Shown here: piece by piece, positions 43,681 through 55,699 of the stretch
Layout: each line of letters opens with the position of its first letter
How positions within the stretch are numbered: position 1 is the stretch's first letter
From: Apostichopus japonicus
Taxonomy: Eukaryota > Echinodermata > Holothuroidea > Aspidochirotida > Stichopodidae
NCBI RefSeq assembly: GCF_037975245.1
Contig: NC_092576.1
Location: 35,070,611 to 35,134,610 of the forward strand
Length of the DNA: 64,000 nucleotides
Direction of reading: 5' to 3'
Made by a program: the position numbers and the translations under genes
The notes under the pieces: model-generated
The model's database searches: none
What the model was told of the DNA's origin: nothing
The model's input: only the letters and a program-made list of their open reading frames with translations

Positions 43681-44085
43681 GGTAGAATGGGGGGTCAAGT
43701 GGTTAAGGCAGTGGACTTGTGATCTAAGGATTGCAGGTTCCAGTCCTGGCCAGATCATTGCTGTGTGTCCTTAGGCAAGGCACTTCATCTCCATTGTCTG
43801 TCTTCACCAGGTGTATAAATGGGGACTTGCGAAGTAATATTGTAATTATAGTTGCGTGCGCCGGTTGTGGCACCCTATGGGAAGTCCCCCGGGGGACAAA
43901 TGGTTGTGGTGCACTGCAGTGCCCCAGGAGAGATTGATTGAATTGCGCACACTTTGGTGTGTAGGTGTGACAAGTTACCAATGACCAAGGCTAAGTTGTA
44001 CACGCTATGGTACATTTAGTGCCTTTGAAAAATTTCTGTTGATTTTGGCGCTATACAATTATCTTCTCATTGATTGCATATTAGA
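43681..44085 (+). repeat. tRNA-derived SINE with conserved central domain
   Basis: A-box-like GTCAAGTGGTTAAGGCAGTGG and B-box-like GGTTCCAGTCCTGG head. The central part has GTCCTTAGGCAAGGCACTTC and the tail TTGGCGCTATACAATTA. The layout matches tRNA-derived SINEs of marine invertebrates and fish. Confidence 0.75.
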
Positions 44086-44389
44086 CCTGATATTAACTCA
44101 AACAGACCGGCTTCTTTGATATGCTTGACTGGATTACAGCCCGGAAATGCATGTTGGTTTGGTTGTCTTTTTCCATATCGGCCACTGTTGCATATCTATA
44201 TCATCAATAAGAGGACAGTTTGATTAATCTGGTAATGAATTTAAATTGTGGAAACTGATGTTAGTTTGAAGAGGATTTCCTAATGCCGTCTGGGTTTATT
44301 CCTAATTGGCCAATGAATGTAGTAGCATCTCTCTGCAGGATTAATGATACATTTAACACAATGATGGTGTCTGTGATTCCACACTTTGT

Positions 44390-44705
44390 AATTTTAATAT
44401 TTGATTTTTATATAGCGCTTTACACCAGCGATAGGTCTCAAAGCGCTTTACAGACTTAATATCACCCTGGTCAATGATAACCTGTGCCGGAGACAATCCC
44501 TCCAGTCGGCAGCGGTTATATACTGCACCCAATGACAAGTTACCTCACTGGTACCCATTTAACCTGTGGGTGGAAGTGAAATAAAGCATCTTTGCTAAGG
44601 ACAAAACGCAATGAACTAGGCAGGAATCGAACCAGCAATCCTTGAATAACGATTCCGACGTTTTAGCCAATTGGCCAACACGCTCTCTAACTTAACAACT
44701 ACACG
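44390..44705 (-). repeat. tRNA-derived SINE ending in GCGCTATATAAA
   Basis: Minus strand: head GTTGGCCAATTGGCTAAAAC with GGTTCGATTCCTGCC, central GTTTTGTCCTTAGCAAAGAT, tail AAAGCGCTTTGAGACCTAT and GCGCTATATAAAAATC. The whole element is readable. Confidence 0.82.
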
Positions 44706-44861
44706 TAATTGGTCTCTACAATCTTATATTAGACTTCTCTGTTACAGTATGTGGTCTGCACTATGAATGGGATGGGGTGGATGGATATGCTGAAAAGAGG
44801 GGTGGGTAGGAGGTGATGCGGTGGTTAGAGGAAAATGGGTATAGGCAGAGGGGAACTGCTG

Positions 44862-45003
44862 TGGCAGAATTGATAAAGGCTGCGGCATTTGAAATAATGA
44901 GTCTTAGCAATCGGGAGGTTCTGGGTACGATACCTGGCCGAGTCATAGATAAGTTGGGTTTTCATCCAAGAGCAATCTACAGTTTTCTTATCTGAAATGA
45001 CTT
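44862..45003 (+). repeat. SINE family alpha, copy 2
   Basis: A-box-like TGGCAGAATTGATAAAGGC, B-box-like GGGTACGATACC, and the body GGGTTTTCATCCAAGAGCAA shared with the copy at 37.1 kb. Confidence 0.72.
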
Positions 45004-45840
45004 TCTAAATTGAAAAGATTCCAAATTTGAGATGAAATGTTGAACTGGAAGCCACCCAACGTGTAAACTGTAGTCCATAAGCTCTTGCAGGCTTCTCCTG
45101 CATTTGTAGTCGCTTAAGTTTCGTGAAATAACTACTGTTTATTATTATTATTTTAAGGGTAGACATGCTTCACCTTCCAAATATATTCATCCTCACTACA
45201 TCAGTCGCAAGACTGTAGAATGTGCCCCAACTTCCCACCAAACTTACTCCCCCCCCCCCCACCCCAACATCATATTTGTATGCACTTGTCTGAAGAATAT
45301 GTTCAGCTATTTTTGGAGCTAATACTACTGTATCTCATCCCATTAGTCTTGTGGTTGGATTGTACTGTCCCATCAAATGAATGCCAGTTTCAGGGACTTT
45401 AACCTTCCTGTCTCCTGGAGTGGTAGACACTAGACAACATTCAGTCCGTTGATCAACAGACCTGTTTAATGGCCCCTTCAAATCATGTATGATCACCCTT
45501 CCCAGTGGATGATGTAACTTTCACAGATCCACACTGATTACGGTCTGAACGATACTTTGAAGCGATGTGTTTTGCCGACCAGCTTTTACAACTACTGTAA
45601 GGGAACCTATATACTTTTACTAGTGTAGTTGTAAAGATGCGATCGTATCACTGCCTGTACTTTGTGAATGCTCTACACAATATATATGGCAGATGACACA
45701 ATTTGTGGCAAGGAGTGACCTTTCTGCCATTGTTTACCACTGTTTTTCAGGAAGTTGTTAAGGTCTACAACTACGGGAACTTTTCAATTAAAACAACCAA
45801 AAAAGATAACATAGCAAAATGGGGTTGATCAAAAGATTTC
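45004..45840. other. Intergenic stretch between zinc-finger and RPL15 genes
   Basis: No coding exon was recognised. It contains a poly-C tract at about 45250. Downstream sequence of RPL15 lies at its right end. Confidence 0.5.
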
Positions 45841-45934
45841 CATTTTTATTTGTACACTCCCAGAATGCAACAGATCACTAAGTATGCAGAGCTCGGTAAT
45901 TTTTTGGGCCTTCCGATCAGGGCGTGGTGGCTCT

Positions 45935-46050
45935 CTAGCGGTACCTTCGGAGAGACATGGCCTGTCTTCTCTTCCAGGCCGCCCTTCTTGATCCACCTGG
46001 ATGTGTCATCTTGTAGCGATGGCCCTTTCCGAGGCCACGACTCTTCTTGC
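45935..46050 (-). CDS. RPL15: RPL15 last coding exon
   Basis: After TTTTACAG it completes Gly and encodes [19 protein letters not shown], then [18 protein letters not shown] and TAG at 45937-45935. It is too short and in the wrong context to be found as a long open frame. Confidence 0.94.
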
Positions 46051-49000
46051 CTGTAAAAGTGAAGATGATTTACATTTTGAGATCATAGACGAGAGGAAAA
46101 AACACAGTTTCCTGTTCACATAGGATGTTTTTTTTTGGAGGTAAATGTCATTGTATTGCAGCACATGTGCAAGTTCTAAAGTTTCTGCATAAAACACCTG
46201 AAATAAATCTTGAAATCTCTTCAGCTATTGCTATCCTATACCAGATAAATAAATTAAACACACACGCACACATTTGAAACTGCATTCATACGTGTATTCC
46301 CAATTTTCTATATAATATCTCTTAATTTTTGTATCAAAACTGTACTCATTTGAATATAACCCTTAAAGTGGAAATAATGGCTGTAGAGAGATTTGGGAAT
46401 GTGTGTATTGATAGTTGGGTGTTTAAGGGTAGTTGGGTCGGGAGGGGTGGGAACACATGCACGCACACATAAATGTATAGCCATCTCTTTGGGTACACAG
46501 AATGTTACTGTTTCTTCTGTCATTCTACAGGTTTCCTACTTAATGTGAGCGCATCAAATTACTCCCTGGAGGTGTGGGGAAGGTGGGGGGGTTGAGGTTT
46601 ATCTTGGCCAGTCCAAGTCTCATGCCTTCAAACTATTGTGGTATGTTTTTGCAGATGTTCCATATTTAGCCTTTTCTGTCATTTAAAAAAAAAAAAAAAA
46701 AAATTGAAAATGACTTGAACCCTCTGGAAACATTTGTTAAATATTAGGGAAAGTGTTTCTTGGGGAGGGGGGGGGGGGGGGAAGAGGGGGTCAAAGCTCA
46801 GCTCTCCGAGTCACAGATGGAGATTCTTACCTGCGGCGGTTAGGCCTCTCATTTCTCGGTGCTTCATGACATTCTTACAGATCCATTGCATGTCAGGGGT
46901 CCTCCTGATGGCCTTGTGGAAGGGGTCCACCATGATGATCTCGTAGTACTTGTAGGTCGAGTCCTCGGCGATCCAATAGCTACTCAGTACCCTCAGACCT
47001 CCACATCTACGTCCGACACGTTCCTGGAAGAAAAAGAGCATCATCTGATTCAAAGAGCACCATCTGGTTTACTTAACAACCACAAGTCACTGACCGAGTA
47101 CTGTATGCATGCTACAATGAATTAATGCTGTACTTAAATCACCACCTGATACCGACCTGGAGTCATTCCTGTAAAGTAAAACAGCATCCCCTGACTTAAC
47201 ACTCAAAAGAACAGAACAACACTGACTGAGTACTGTATGAATGCTACAAAGAATTTATTCTGCACTTAAATAAACTAGTGTTCTAATTATGTGTTTTTCC
47301 TGCAGGGGATATTTTATCATTCAAATTTGGCTGCATGGCACTTTGAAGGATCTAGATTTTTTTTTCTCTTGGGTCATTCCATGCCAAATCAACAAGCAAA
47401 ATTTGATTTTGACACCCACAATCTCAGATTTTCACCAAATTCGGTGTTGAGTTGCATACTATAAAGATGAGAATCCACGCCAAATGTTAGTTGATGCAAA
47501 GAATAAGTTAAAACATCTTTTTGACAATTTATTAATGCTCTGATGAGCAGCTTAAAGTGGCGTATATGTACAAAATAGCCCAAAATGTTGGTAAATTGTG
47601 ACTTTTGAGGGCGCTGTTCTCAAGCATCTTTCCCTTCGGGCCCTTGTTGAGTTTGCCTGGTGAAACCCTCTTATGAAATGCTTTCAGGTAACTGGGAGTA
47701 TGCGATAACTAACCCAACAATATGTCTTTGCTCCATATTGTGTGTATATGAATAATGGTAGAATTTTGGCACTTATTCAACACGCCCCACGAACCAACAT
47801 CTCCTAGAAGTATCTTGCTCATTCTGCAACATTGTCTTTTTTCCCCCTCAATTTTATAACACTATTTTCTTTGACGTTTCATATATATCCCTCGTATTCA
47901 AACCTGATCTGATATGGAGGGTTTGGACCACGATAGAAAAGTTATCTGGTAAAAAAAAAAGTCTCAAATCCTAAAATGTACCGAGTAGGCTCGGAATTAC
48001 ACAACACATGAGCATCGACAAGAGTCCTGAGGCTGTGCATTACCAAAGAGGAAGAAAGGGCACCAAAACAAAAAGAGGAAAAAAGAGGGGGGAAAAAAAA
48101 AGAGAGAGACTACCAAGCTGATAGTGCTGATAGTCGACTCCTTCTTTTGTAGTTGATTAATCGCATAGCTTGTCTCGTAATTACTGCGATCACTCGATTA
48201 CAGTTATGACCTCGACACTGTAATTTTTACAGTGTTGTTAGAATGTTGTTTTGATAGCTTAGGCTATTTTCCAAAAGCAGATTATGTGCAGTGCTAGCTT
48301 GTAGTCGAGTAATCGCAACTTAGGTTTTGATGGCGATTAATCGAACTTCCAAATTGTAATCGCGACTACGGGCAATTAAAATTACGACTATCAGCACTAC
48401 AAGCTGACCGTGAAGCAATAGCGATTAGCCGATTTCTTATCAATGCAAGGACCATTCTTACCTCAGCCACACTCTGGAGACTCCTCTGGAATTTCAACTG
48501 GTTGATACCCTGATTGGTGGGTTTACCGTAGGTGGCACCTTTAGGCACTGGCCTCTTGCGGCCTCCACGGCGTACACGCACACGGTAGACGCAAACTCCT
48601 GATGAGAGGGAGAACGAGAAGGATGTTGCCTAAAATAGTGTTTGCACCAGGTATCTTACGCGATACTACCCGGTTCCTAAACTATTACCCGAATCCTACA
48701 CAAAAGGTGTGATGTTTTTGGAGGTTGCAAACAGATTGGTAAGGCAAGATTTTCCCATTGACTTAGTGTGGTCCAAGATAACAGCAATGAAAGGATTCCA
48801 TGGATATCTTATAACTGCGTCACAATTTCAGCAAATAAACAAATAGGCTATATTTCCCCATAGACTTCGTGTGGTGTTAGGCTACCATGTGGTCGGAGAT
48901 AACAGCAAGAATGAAAGGATTCCATGGATATCTTAAAACTGGGTCACAATTTCAGCGCGTAAACAGATAGTTAAGATAGATTTCCCCCATTGACTTAGTA

Positions 49001-50032
49001 TGCTACAATGTGGTCTAAGATAACAGCAATAATGAAAGTTCTATGGATATCTCATGGATATCTTATAATTGTGTTACAATTTAAGTGACTACACCTATGG
49101 TTAGGCTAAACATTGCCGGTAACATTTGAAACAGGAATAAACAATTAGCATGACCTCAGAATTTCTTCAGAAAGACTGGGGATAATCAACATTGTCGCTA
49201 GATACGAGACTAAAACACCACACATAGGCTATTGTGCAAAGCACGACCAGATGAATCAGTCTCTGATAGGACCAAAATTTTGTGAACTTTTTATTCAATA
49301 CACGCTCAAGAATGAAGTAAAACTTAAAAGTGGAACAGGATAGTCTTCAGACATTTAAGAAAAAAATGTCATTATGGTTTCAATCCTTTGACCACCCACT
49401 TGATCCTTCCCTGGGTGTGAAAGATTATAATGCCAATTTCTGTTTCAAAACCAATAATGCAAGACAATGCTTTGATTCTTTTTTAGCAGGTTTTCATAAA
49501 TGTTATTCCTGTCAGTCGAAACGTATATATATATACAAACAATGATGAGATCTGGCCAAATGATTTTAAAAGTAGTCTACTTTTCAACTACAAATTAGAA
49601 AAATCAATAAAAACTATGGTAAGGGTGACCAGGAAGAATTTTTGAGTTTTCTATTTTCTGTGGAGAGACAGTTTTTGGAAATGCTACGAATTGGTGTAAT
49701 GGAAGAGTTCCAAGGTGCATAGGGGAAACTGTATGATGAACATTCACAGCCTGGGTGACTAGCTGAAGATAAAGTTCACAGTTGACCAGGATATTAATTG
49801 CAATGCCAGATGTTACCCATACTATATGATAAATTCTGGAACAAACTCTATAATATTTACCTTGTTTGGCTCTATAGCCCAAAGATTTGGCTTTGTCAGG
49901 TCGAGTTGGTCTTGAGGCCCTGTGAACAGAGCTCAGCTGCCTGTAGTGCCATGTACGGATTCTCCTCAAGAATCGCATAACATCACACTGCTTCTTCTTC
50001 CACAACTCTGATACATACTTGTGACTCCCCAT
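45935..50032 (-). CDS. RPL15: 60S ribosomal protein L15 (eL15)
   Basis: A complete 205-residue ribosomal protein of the large subunit, in four coding exons: 49861-50032, 48462-48598, 46831-47023 and 45935-46050. All joins are GT-AG with matching phase. Recognisable segments are [74 protein letters not shown] and [12 protein letters not shown], and the C-terminus [11 protein letters not shown] ... LRRYR. Vertebrate eL15 has 204 residues. The ATG at 50032 is chosen because it gives the family's MG(x)xKY start. The in-frame ATG at 50056 lies before the splice acceptor. A complementary TTTATT (45845-45850) provides an AATAAA signal. Introns hold two MITEs and a triplicated repeat. Confidence 0.96.
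46741..46800. repeat. Poly-G-rich tract in RPL15 intron
   Basis: About 14 consecutive G residues in GGGGAGGGG context (plus strand), preceded by a poly-A run at 46686. Confidence 0.75.
46831..47023 (-). CDS. RPL15: RPL15 third coding exon
   Basis: 193 nt after TTCCAG and before CAG|GTAAGA. It encodes [17 protein letters not shown] ... [12 protein letters not shown] plus one base. Confidence 0.95.
48122..48399. mobile_element. hAT-like MITE with perfect 8-bp TSD
   Basis: Termini TAGTGCTGATAGTCG and CGACTATCAGCACTA are exact inverted repeats. CAAGCTGA occurs immediately on both sides (48114-48121 and 48400-48407). The sub-terminal regions carry GATTAATCG/CGATTA words. It is 278 bp, lies in an RPL15 intron and has no coding. 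Confidence 0.88.
48462..48598 (-). CDS. RPL15: RPL15 second coding exon
   Basis: 137 nt after CATCAG and before GAG|GTAAGA. It completes a split Gly and encodes [16 protein letters not shown] ... SLQSVAE. Confidence 0.95.
48728..49085. repeat. Three tandem ~120-bp repeats in RPL15 intron
   Basis: The words CATTGACTTAGT, AGATAACAGCAA, GATTCCATGGATATCTTA and GTCACAATTTCAG recur three times. The copies have diverged. No classical snoRNA boxes are clear. Confidence 0.75.
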
Positions 50033-50047
50033 CGCGGGATCTAACTT
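49861..50047 (-). CDS. RPL15: RPL15 exon with start codon
   Basis: The exon starts at 50047 after a GCTACAG acceptor. Fifteen untranslated bases precede ATG at 50032. It encodes 57 residues plus one base and ends at CAAG|GTAAAT. The acceptor upstream means that a non-coding first exon exists. Confidence 0.94.
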
Positions 50048-50303
50048 CTGTAGCAAAAGTCAAAGAAGAATGTATTACTCTAAATTACCCCTACATGACA
50101 ACCTGAGCAAAACAAAAACAGAGAAAAAAAAAATGAAAACTCCGGACATGAATTAAGGCTTTAATGGGGCAGTATATTTTTTCAGGAAATTGAGCAGACC
50201 CTGTTTGGGCTAGAATATCTGGTAATGATTTCAACCAGGGTTCACTCAAACATCAATCCCAAGCAGCTTTTGGAACTTAACAGTAACTTGTTTTATTTTC
50301 AAA

Positions 50304-50581
50304 GTGGCTATTGTTACGACTAGTCGTAAGAATAATTCCCGACTACGCATGCGCAGTTGCTATTTTCATGACCAGGAGTACTATTTTTACGACGAGGAGA
50401 AACAATAATTTCCGGTTAGGGTTAGGGTAAGGGTTAGGATTGAGGTTTAGGGTTATGTTTAGGGTTAGGGTTTCCCCTACTACATGCGCAGTTGCTTTAT
50501 TTACTTTACTGCGCTTGAATTTGCCTTTGTCGTAAGAATAGTTTATAAATAATTGTTACGACTCGTCGTAAGAATAGCCAC
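50304..50581. mobile_element. MITE with internal TTAGGG-like repeats
   Basis: GTGGCTATTGTTACGACTAG at the left end is inverted at the right end (GTCGTAAGAATAGCCAC). Each terminus contains its own palindrome, TTACGACTAGTCGTAA. The centre (50415-50470) is degenerate TTAGGG repeat. Two GCATGCGCAG/ACATGCGCAG sites resemble the NRF1 motif. TTTTATTTT flanks on both sides suggest a 9-10-bp target duplication. It lies in the first RPL15 intron. Confidence 0.78.
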
Positions 50582-51519
50582 GGCCTTTTATTTTGTCTAT
50601 GCCTTGGCTACATATATGTATTCAATGGCTTTTGTGAGAAAGGTCTGCACCCTACCATAACTTTGAGGTTAATTCTCAATGTATGACTGATTTCAGTAAC
50701 ATATTGCAGGAATACAACACACAGTGACATTGTAACGAACGCAGTTAGGCTAGGCTTGCAACAAGCCTTGGCTGGCTAGGCCTAACGTTATGCTATAGAG
50801 ATTTTCAGATGACTGATGTTAGGCTATAGGCTAGGCTATAGTAATGCAGCACCCATCATACACCAGATAACGTTATACGAGTACCCGCACAATCAAGAAA
50901 ACTACTAATTTGTGATTATCTCATAACATTTTAGGTCCGCCTTAACCTCTGTGCAAAATTATGGCGAGTTAAGGAGTATGACGAAAGACGACAATGCTAG
51001 ACCATACTAAACGTAACCTATGCACTAACTCAGTAGTACTAGTAGGTGACAGGAGTAATGTACCGTACGTGATTATCGAACAGGCGATTTTCTTATGGAA
51101 ATTTTTGCAGTTTATAATGCAAACAAGTACGAAATCAGACATCTTCCATATTAATGCATGTTTTAATAACTTTATATGTATATTAATGGTGTTAAAAAAT
51201 ACCAACTGACGATGATTGAAGCAGATTCAATTTTCCTTACTTGGAAACGTTAGTCCCGTTTGTGAAAATTGGAAAAGAGGACATTTCCATGCATTTTGGT
51301 TAGTCTCCACTCTGCAGTCGTTTCTACTATTGTAAGTAGCAGTCAATATTACATGGAACGCGTAACTGAGATTAGTTTCTACAATTGGACTGTGTTTAAT
51401 TCTCTTTTGGACTCATACTAGAGTACTTAAGTTAACAAACAATACTCTGGTTCCTGATCAGTAGAAAGAGACAGAAATTTAGAGCAATTAGATTTCAAAG
51501 TCAGCAGATTCTCACTTAC

Positions 51520-51610
51520 CAGAAACGTGATGCTTAAAAGTTCATGAACGTACAGGTCACCATGTGACGTCATTCTGCGGAGTGTCCGCGATTGCGAAAC
51601 AATAACAATG
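51520..51610 (-). promoter_or_regulatory. RPL15: Probable RPL15 non-coding first exon and promoter
   Basis: A consensus donor CTG|GTAAGTGAG on the minus strand (exon end 51520) can pair with the acceptor at 50048. Just upstream lie a TGACGTCA element and the near-palindrome GTCACATGGTGAC. The right boundary is a guess, since the transcription start cannot be read from the sequence alone. Confidence 0.4.
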
Positions 51611-52046
51611 TACTTTCCACGTAACTTCTCGTAAAGAAAGTGAACCATTTATAAACTTCACTCTTCCAATAAACATGCAGCTTCAAGAGAAAGAAATGGT
51701 TGTTAGAATGGTTCACACATTCGTTAACTCATTTTGGGTAGCAATTCTTCAATTAAAAGTAAATAATGGTTAAAAAAAAATACATAAACGTCTTGTCATA
51801 TTTCGTAAAGATTCTCTGCTATTATAGACCAGTATACATACTGTGCCGTACGATATCGAGGTCTTGCCTCAATTGAAATGCCTACCTTGTGAAATATGAA
51901 GACATCTCAGGTATTTCTTCATTTGTTGATGCAATGAATCGTTGCAGTTATTTTCCAGTCAGTCGATGCAATATTAATCGAATCCACAAAATATAAAGCT
52001 TTGGGTATGTCTCAGTCTCACTGCCATAATGTAAGTCTTTCAGAAA

Positions 52047-52116
52047 GTTACAACTCCATAAAAGCAGCAACACAAGCGATCGCTTAATTGTGTTGCTGCT
52101 TTTATGGAGCTGTAAC
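52047..52116. repeat. Strong hairpin, 29-bp arms
   Basis: 52047-52075 and 52088-52116 are inverted with one mismatch, around a 12-bp spacer containing GCGATCGC. Confidence 0.9.
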
Positions 52117-52125
52117 GTTGCAGGC

Positions 52126-52163
52126 TTACCGTGGTGCTCCCTTCGAAGGGAACACCACGGTAA
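52126..52163. repeat. 38-bp near-perfect palindrome
   Basis: TTACCGTGGTGCTCCCTTCG and its inverted partner form a palindrome with one mismatched pair, centred on TTCGAA. It begins only 10 bp after the preceding hairpin. Confidence 0.9.
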
Positions 52164-52169
52164 AAAACG

Positions 52170-55100
52170 GGAACGAAAGGAAACTAAATTTCAGTTTTCA
52201 GAAGTGTTGTTGCGACCTCCTAAAACATAATTCGTTGGTATTTTTATATTAACAGTGTTACAGAGTGTCGTATCGGCCTAGTACTAGTGCTGAAGTAGAC
52301 AGCTTGATCGAAAGTTTTCCTCAACCGACTCCGCATATGTACGTCACATGGTGACCTGCAGTCACGAAAGCGCTTCTTTTTTTTCCGAAAAGAGCAAATT
52401 CTTTGTCCAAAAGTTCTCGGTTTGATCAAGTTTTTACTCAGTCCCAAAAGGAAATAATACAATGTGTCATATATCATTGGAAAGGTACAAATGTTACATA
52501 CATTTGAATGGGTTAGAGGATGTCGAAAAACCCGCATCAGCTACGCCTTGTTAAGTGCCATTCTGTATAAAAATAGATGCTCTGTAAATGATTTTTTTTC
52601 TTAAATTTCAACCCTACATTTTGGTGTTATTGCAAGAATTCGTAAATTTTAGTTTGTTTGTAGACAAAGAGATTTCAGTTCTTTATTTAGAGGGTGTTAA
52701 CTATCCCTATGAATGTGCCTGGTGAGTCTGATAAATTCACTTTTAGCTGCACCGTTAACCTTATCAGTAATGCTCTTACAATCCAACTTAAAAATCTTAG
52801 CACAATACTCTCATTCTTGGTTTATTCTTTTTTTTTTTTGTATATCTTTTTTCATCACGTTCTTTGTTTATCACCAGTTAATGAGTAATGCGGTACTAAA
52901 ACAGGGACAGCGTATACTAAATGAGGCAGAATCGATATAACAAACATTTGTTTCCTCATCCCTAACGACAAGATATGTTAACGTAGATATGTTGTAAACT
53001 CTTAGCAATATGTTAGATATATGACTGCAGGTGAATGTTAGTTTGTCATCAATGCAAACACCCTCGAGTCTTCGATTACAAGGTTTTTCGACTTTATTTT
53101 AATGAGACCTTCATGCTTAATGTTGCCGTTCTTTTGATTTCTTGGGATTGAAAGAAAGACTCTTTATCATGCACATTACTGGTTGTGGCTGAATGCATTC
53201 ACAAACTTTGTTTGCCGAAAACATAGCGTTACTCCATGTATTGAACCCTATCGTCTGTATACTAGATCATGAACTAGCAACGTAAGGCTTAACATTGTTG
53301 TCATATAATACTAATATGAGTATGTTGGTTAGTAAACCGCAAGCATTTCAAAGGTAAGTCAATTTTGCAATTCTGGCGTTCCTCGAACATTTACAACACT
53401 TTGAACTTACACGGTCTTTTCACAACAATATGTCAGCCCCCTGCGTATCTTTTGGCGAAGACGAGCCTATTACGTGGAAGAGTTGTGTACATTCGACGTT
53501 TGTACGTTGTAGGCTCAAAACGTTATGTCATGTTTAGCTTAATTTGACATTGTACAGACACATTAACTTCCATTTATCTCCAGTGCTTTGATGAACAGGT
53601 AACTTAGACTTGGATCCACGTCTGTTGTATTTTTCTTTTTCATTTAAATTTAATTTAACGTTCGCCAAGAGTTAGGCCTACTTGTAGTAATTACCAAGGC
53701 TACAGTAACGAGTAACGTTAGAGTTTACCTGGTACAGTACGGGCGCTCCAAATGTTTGCCACACACTACAGCACAGTATTTATAGTATTTATAGAACTGG
53801 CCAGAGAAGGTTAACGGACTAAAATTGAAAGGTTATGGTGTGTCACAGTGAGGCATAGTATCCGCAAAAGAAAAAAGAAAAAACTGTAGTTTCTGTCATA
53901 GAAAAGAGAATTGCTTTCATTTGGTTAAGCATAAGTTAAGCTCAATAGCATAACATAGGGCATAGAGCTTGTTCCATTTTCTTAAATTAATACTGTGTTG
54001 TATATAGCCTTAGGCTTCTTTGGGAGTTTCTATGGTTTTGGAAGGTTATCTTTACATAAATATGGTCATGTTATATAGGCATGTGTAAATAGCAAAGGCT
54101 AGTCACTTGTGAATTGTGGAAAGCTTGTGACGTGTTATCAATGTTGTCGCCCCAACGTCCCTCAGGCTAGTATGGGATGCATAGATAGATATGTAGGCAT
54201 TTGTAAATAACTTAGGCTTGGCACCTATTTAAGGGTTGGCCAAGCCTGGCTATAAAAATATTTCAAAACATAACATTGGCAACACCAGTGTTCTATGTAC
54301 ACCAGATCCTGTGAAGTAAGGCATACCTACTTTATCTACTTCTAGGCATAGGCAATGTGACTACTGTACCTCTGTGGTCTAACCACTATGAACTATGATA
54401 ATTGTAGTTATTGTTGGGTAACAAAATATTACTCATTGGCTTACAGTATGATATAAACGTACATTTATAGAGCCTAAATTTGGGCCCCTAATTCACAGTT
54501 AAAGAAAATTAGATAATGTCTTTGAATTAACTCTACAAAAACGTGAAACTAATTTAGTGTTCAGCATTTTGACTTTCTTTGCTGAATGTTGCTTTCCAAT
54601 CAGTTTTCTACTGGCTTACTATAGTTACTGTAACTAAGACGTTATAAATATATTTGTTGCTTTTCTTTGTTAAATGCTTTGCAACAAGGGCAGACTTTTT
54701 TTTGTTTTTTTGTATACATACAGTACATGTATGGCAACTGAAAACTGATGAGTAATCGAGCACTATGTTTTCTAGGAAAGATAAAGTTATTAAAATTCTC
54801 CAAACTGTTCAAATTGACAACGCCACTGTATGTAAACCCAAATGATTGCCACTAAAAACATGTACATAACCGTTCTGAATTGTACACTCGTTTTTGGTAC
54901 CACTATATAGTTATAATCACACAATCATCAGTATATATACATACTTTTTGCCCAAATGTTAGCAGCCCATTCACAGAGAGTAATGTTTTGGATAAACAAA
55001 GATGAAGTCATTGTCTGCATTTGTCAGACCCCAGCTGATCTCTGTAAATGTGTCAAGAATGCTGACATTTAGACCATTGAGACTCTAAGCATAATTAGGC

Positions 55101-55620
55101 TTGAAGTGTTCTCTATAGGGAGTGTAGGCTATATACTGTACTGTATGCAATAGAATTTAACTCTGACAAATTAAAGAAAATGCAATATGCTCCACAGTTT
55201 GGATAGTGACTCGTGGACTAGTCAAACCCCAAATTTTAGCCAGATTATCGTTGCAAAACATTTCACAGTATGATAAAAGCAGAACTTTGGGGAACTTGAA
55301 GCAAATTTAAGGTGTAAAATGATTTTGATGAATGTGATGGTGTATCCTCACTTGCCAAGCCATAGACAGGACTTACATACAGTAGGTTCAGGTTGTTGTT
55401 GTTTAGGTTTGTAGTACAGAACTTGACAAAGCAAATGCTCTATTGTACCCAGTCTACAGTATGAATTCAATCAATCTGAAATTGCAGTGTACCTGTACAT
55501 TAGCGTTGTGTACAAACATAAAAGTATTAGAGCTATTAACATACACTTTAAAATAAAACAAAACTGTTAGCAAACTGCTTATCCACTAAAGAGCCTGTGT
55601 AAGAGAATGTGTAAAAAGTA
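52170..55620. other. Region without recognised genes
   Basis: AT-rich, non-repetitive sequence. A donor-like CAAAG|GTAAGT at about 53354 could end a short 5' exon of a plus-strand gene, but nothing supports coding. Confidence 0.5.
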
Positions 55621-55624
55621 AAAG

Positions 55625-55665
55625 TGCCTGATGTTTCGTTCCTAGCAGGATCTTCTTCAGAGGCT
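55625..55665 (-). ncRNA. Hammerhead ribozyme-like motif 3
   Basis: Minus strand: stem I GCCT, core CTGAAGA, extra A, stem II GATCC/GGAAC (one A-A mismatch), GAA, stem III ACAT (a one-step decay of palindromic ACGT), C at the cleavage position, stem I partner AGGC. It has the same architecture as the motifs at 9.75 and 14.9 kb. No Penelope coding sequence was seen beside it, so it may be a solo terminal fragment. Confidence 0.5.
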
Positions 55666-55699
55666 GATTGACAGTAACAGTAACAGAAGGGACAAATAC

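Noticed and set aside
46811-47125. Plus-strand frame 46859-47125 overlapping RPL15
   Set aside because: It is the antisense shadow of the RPL15 third coding exon.
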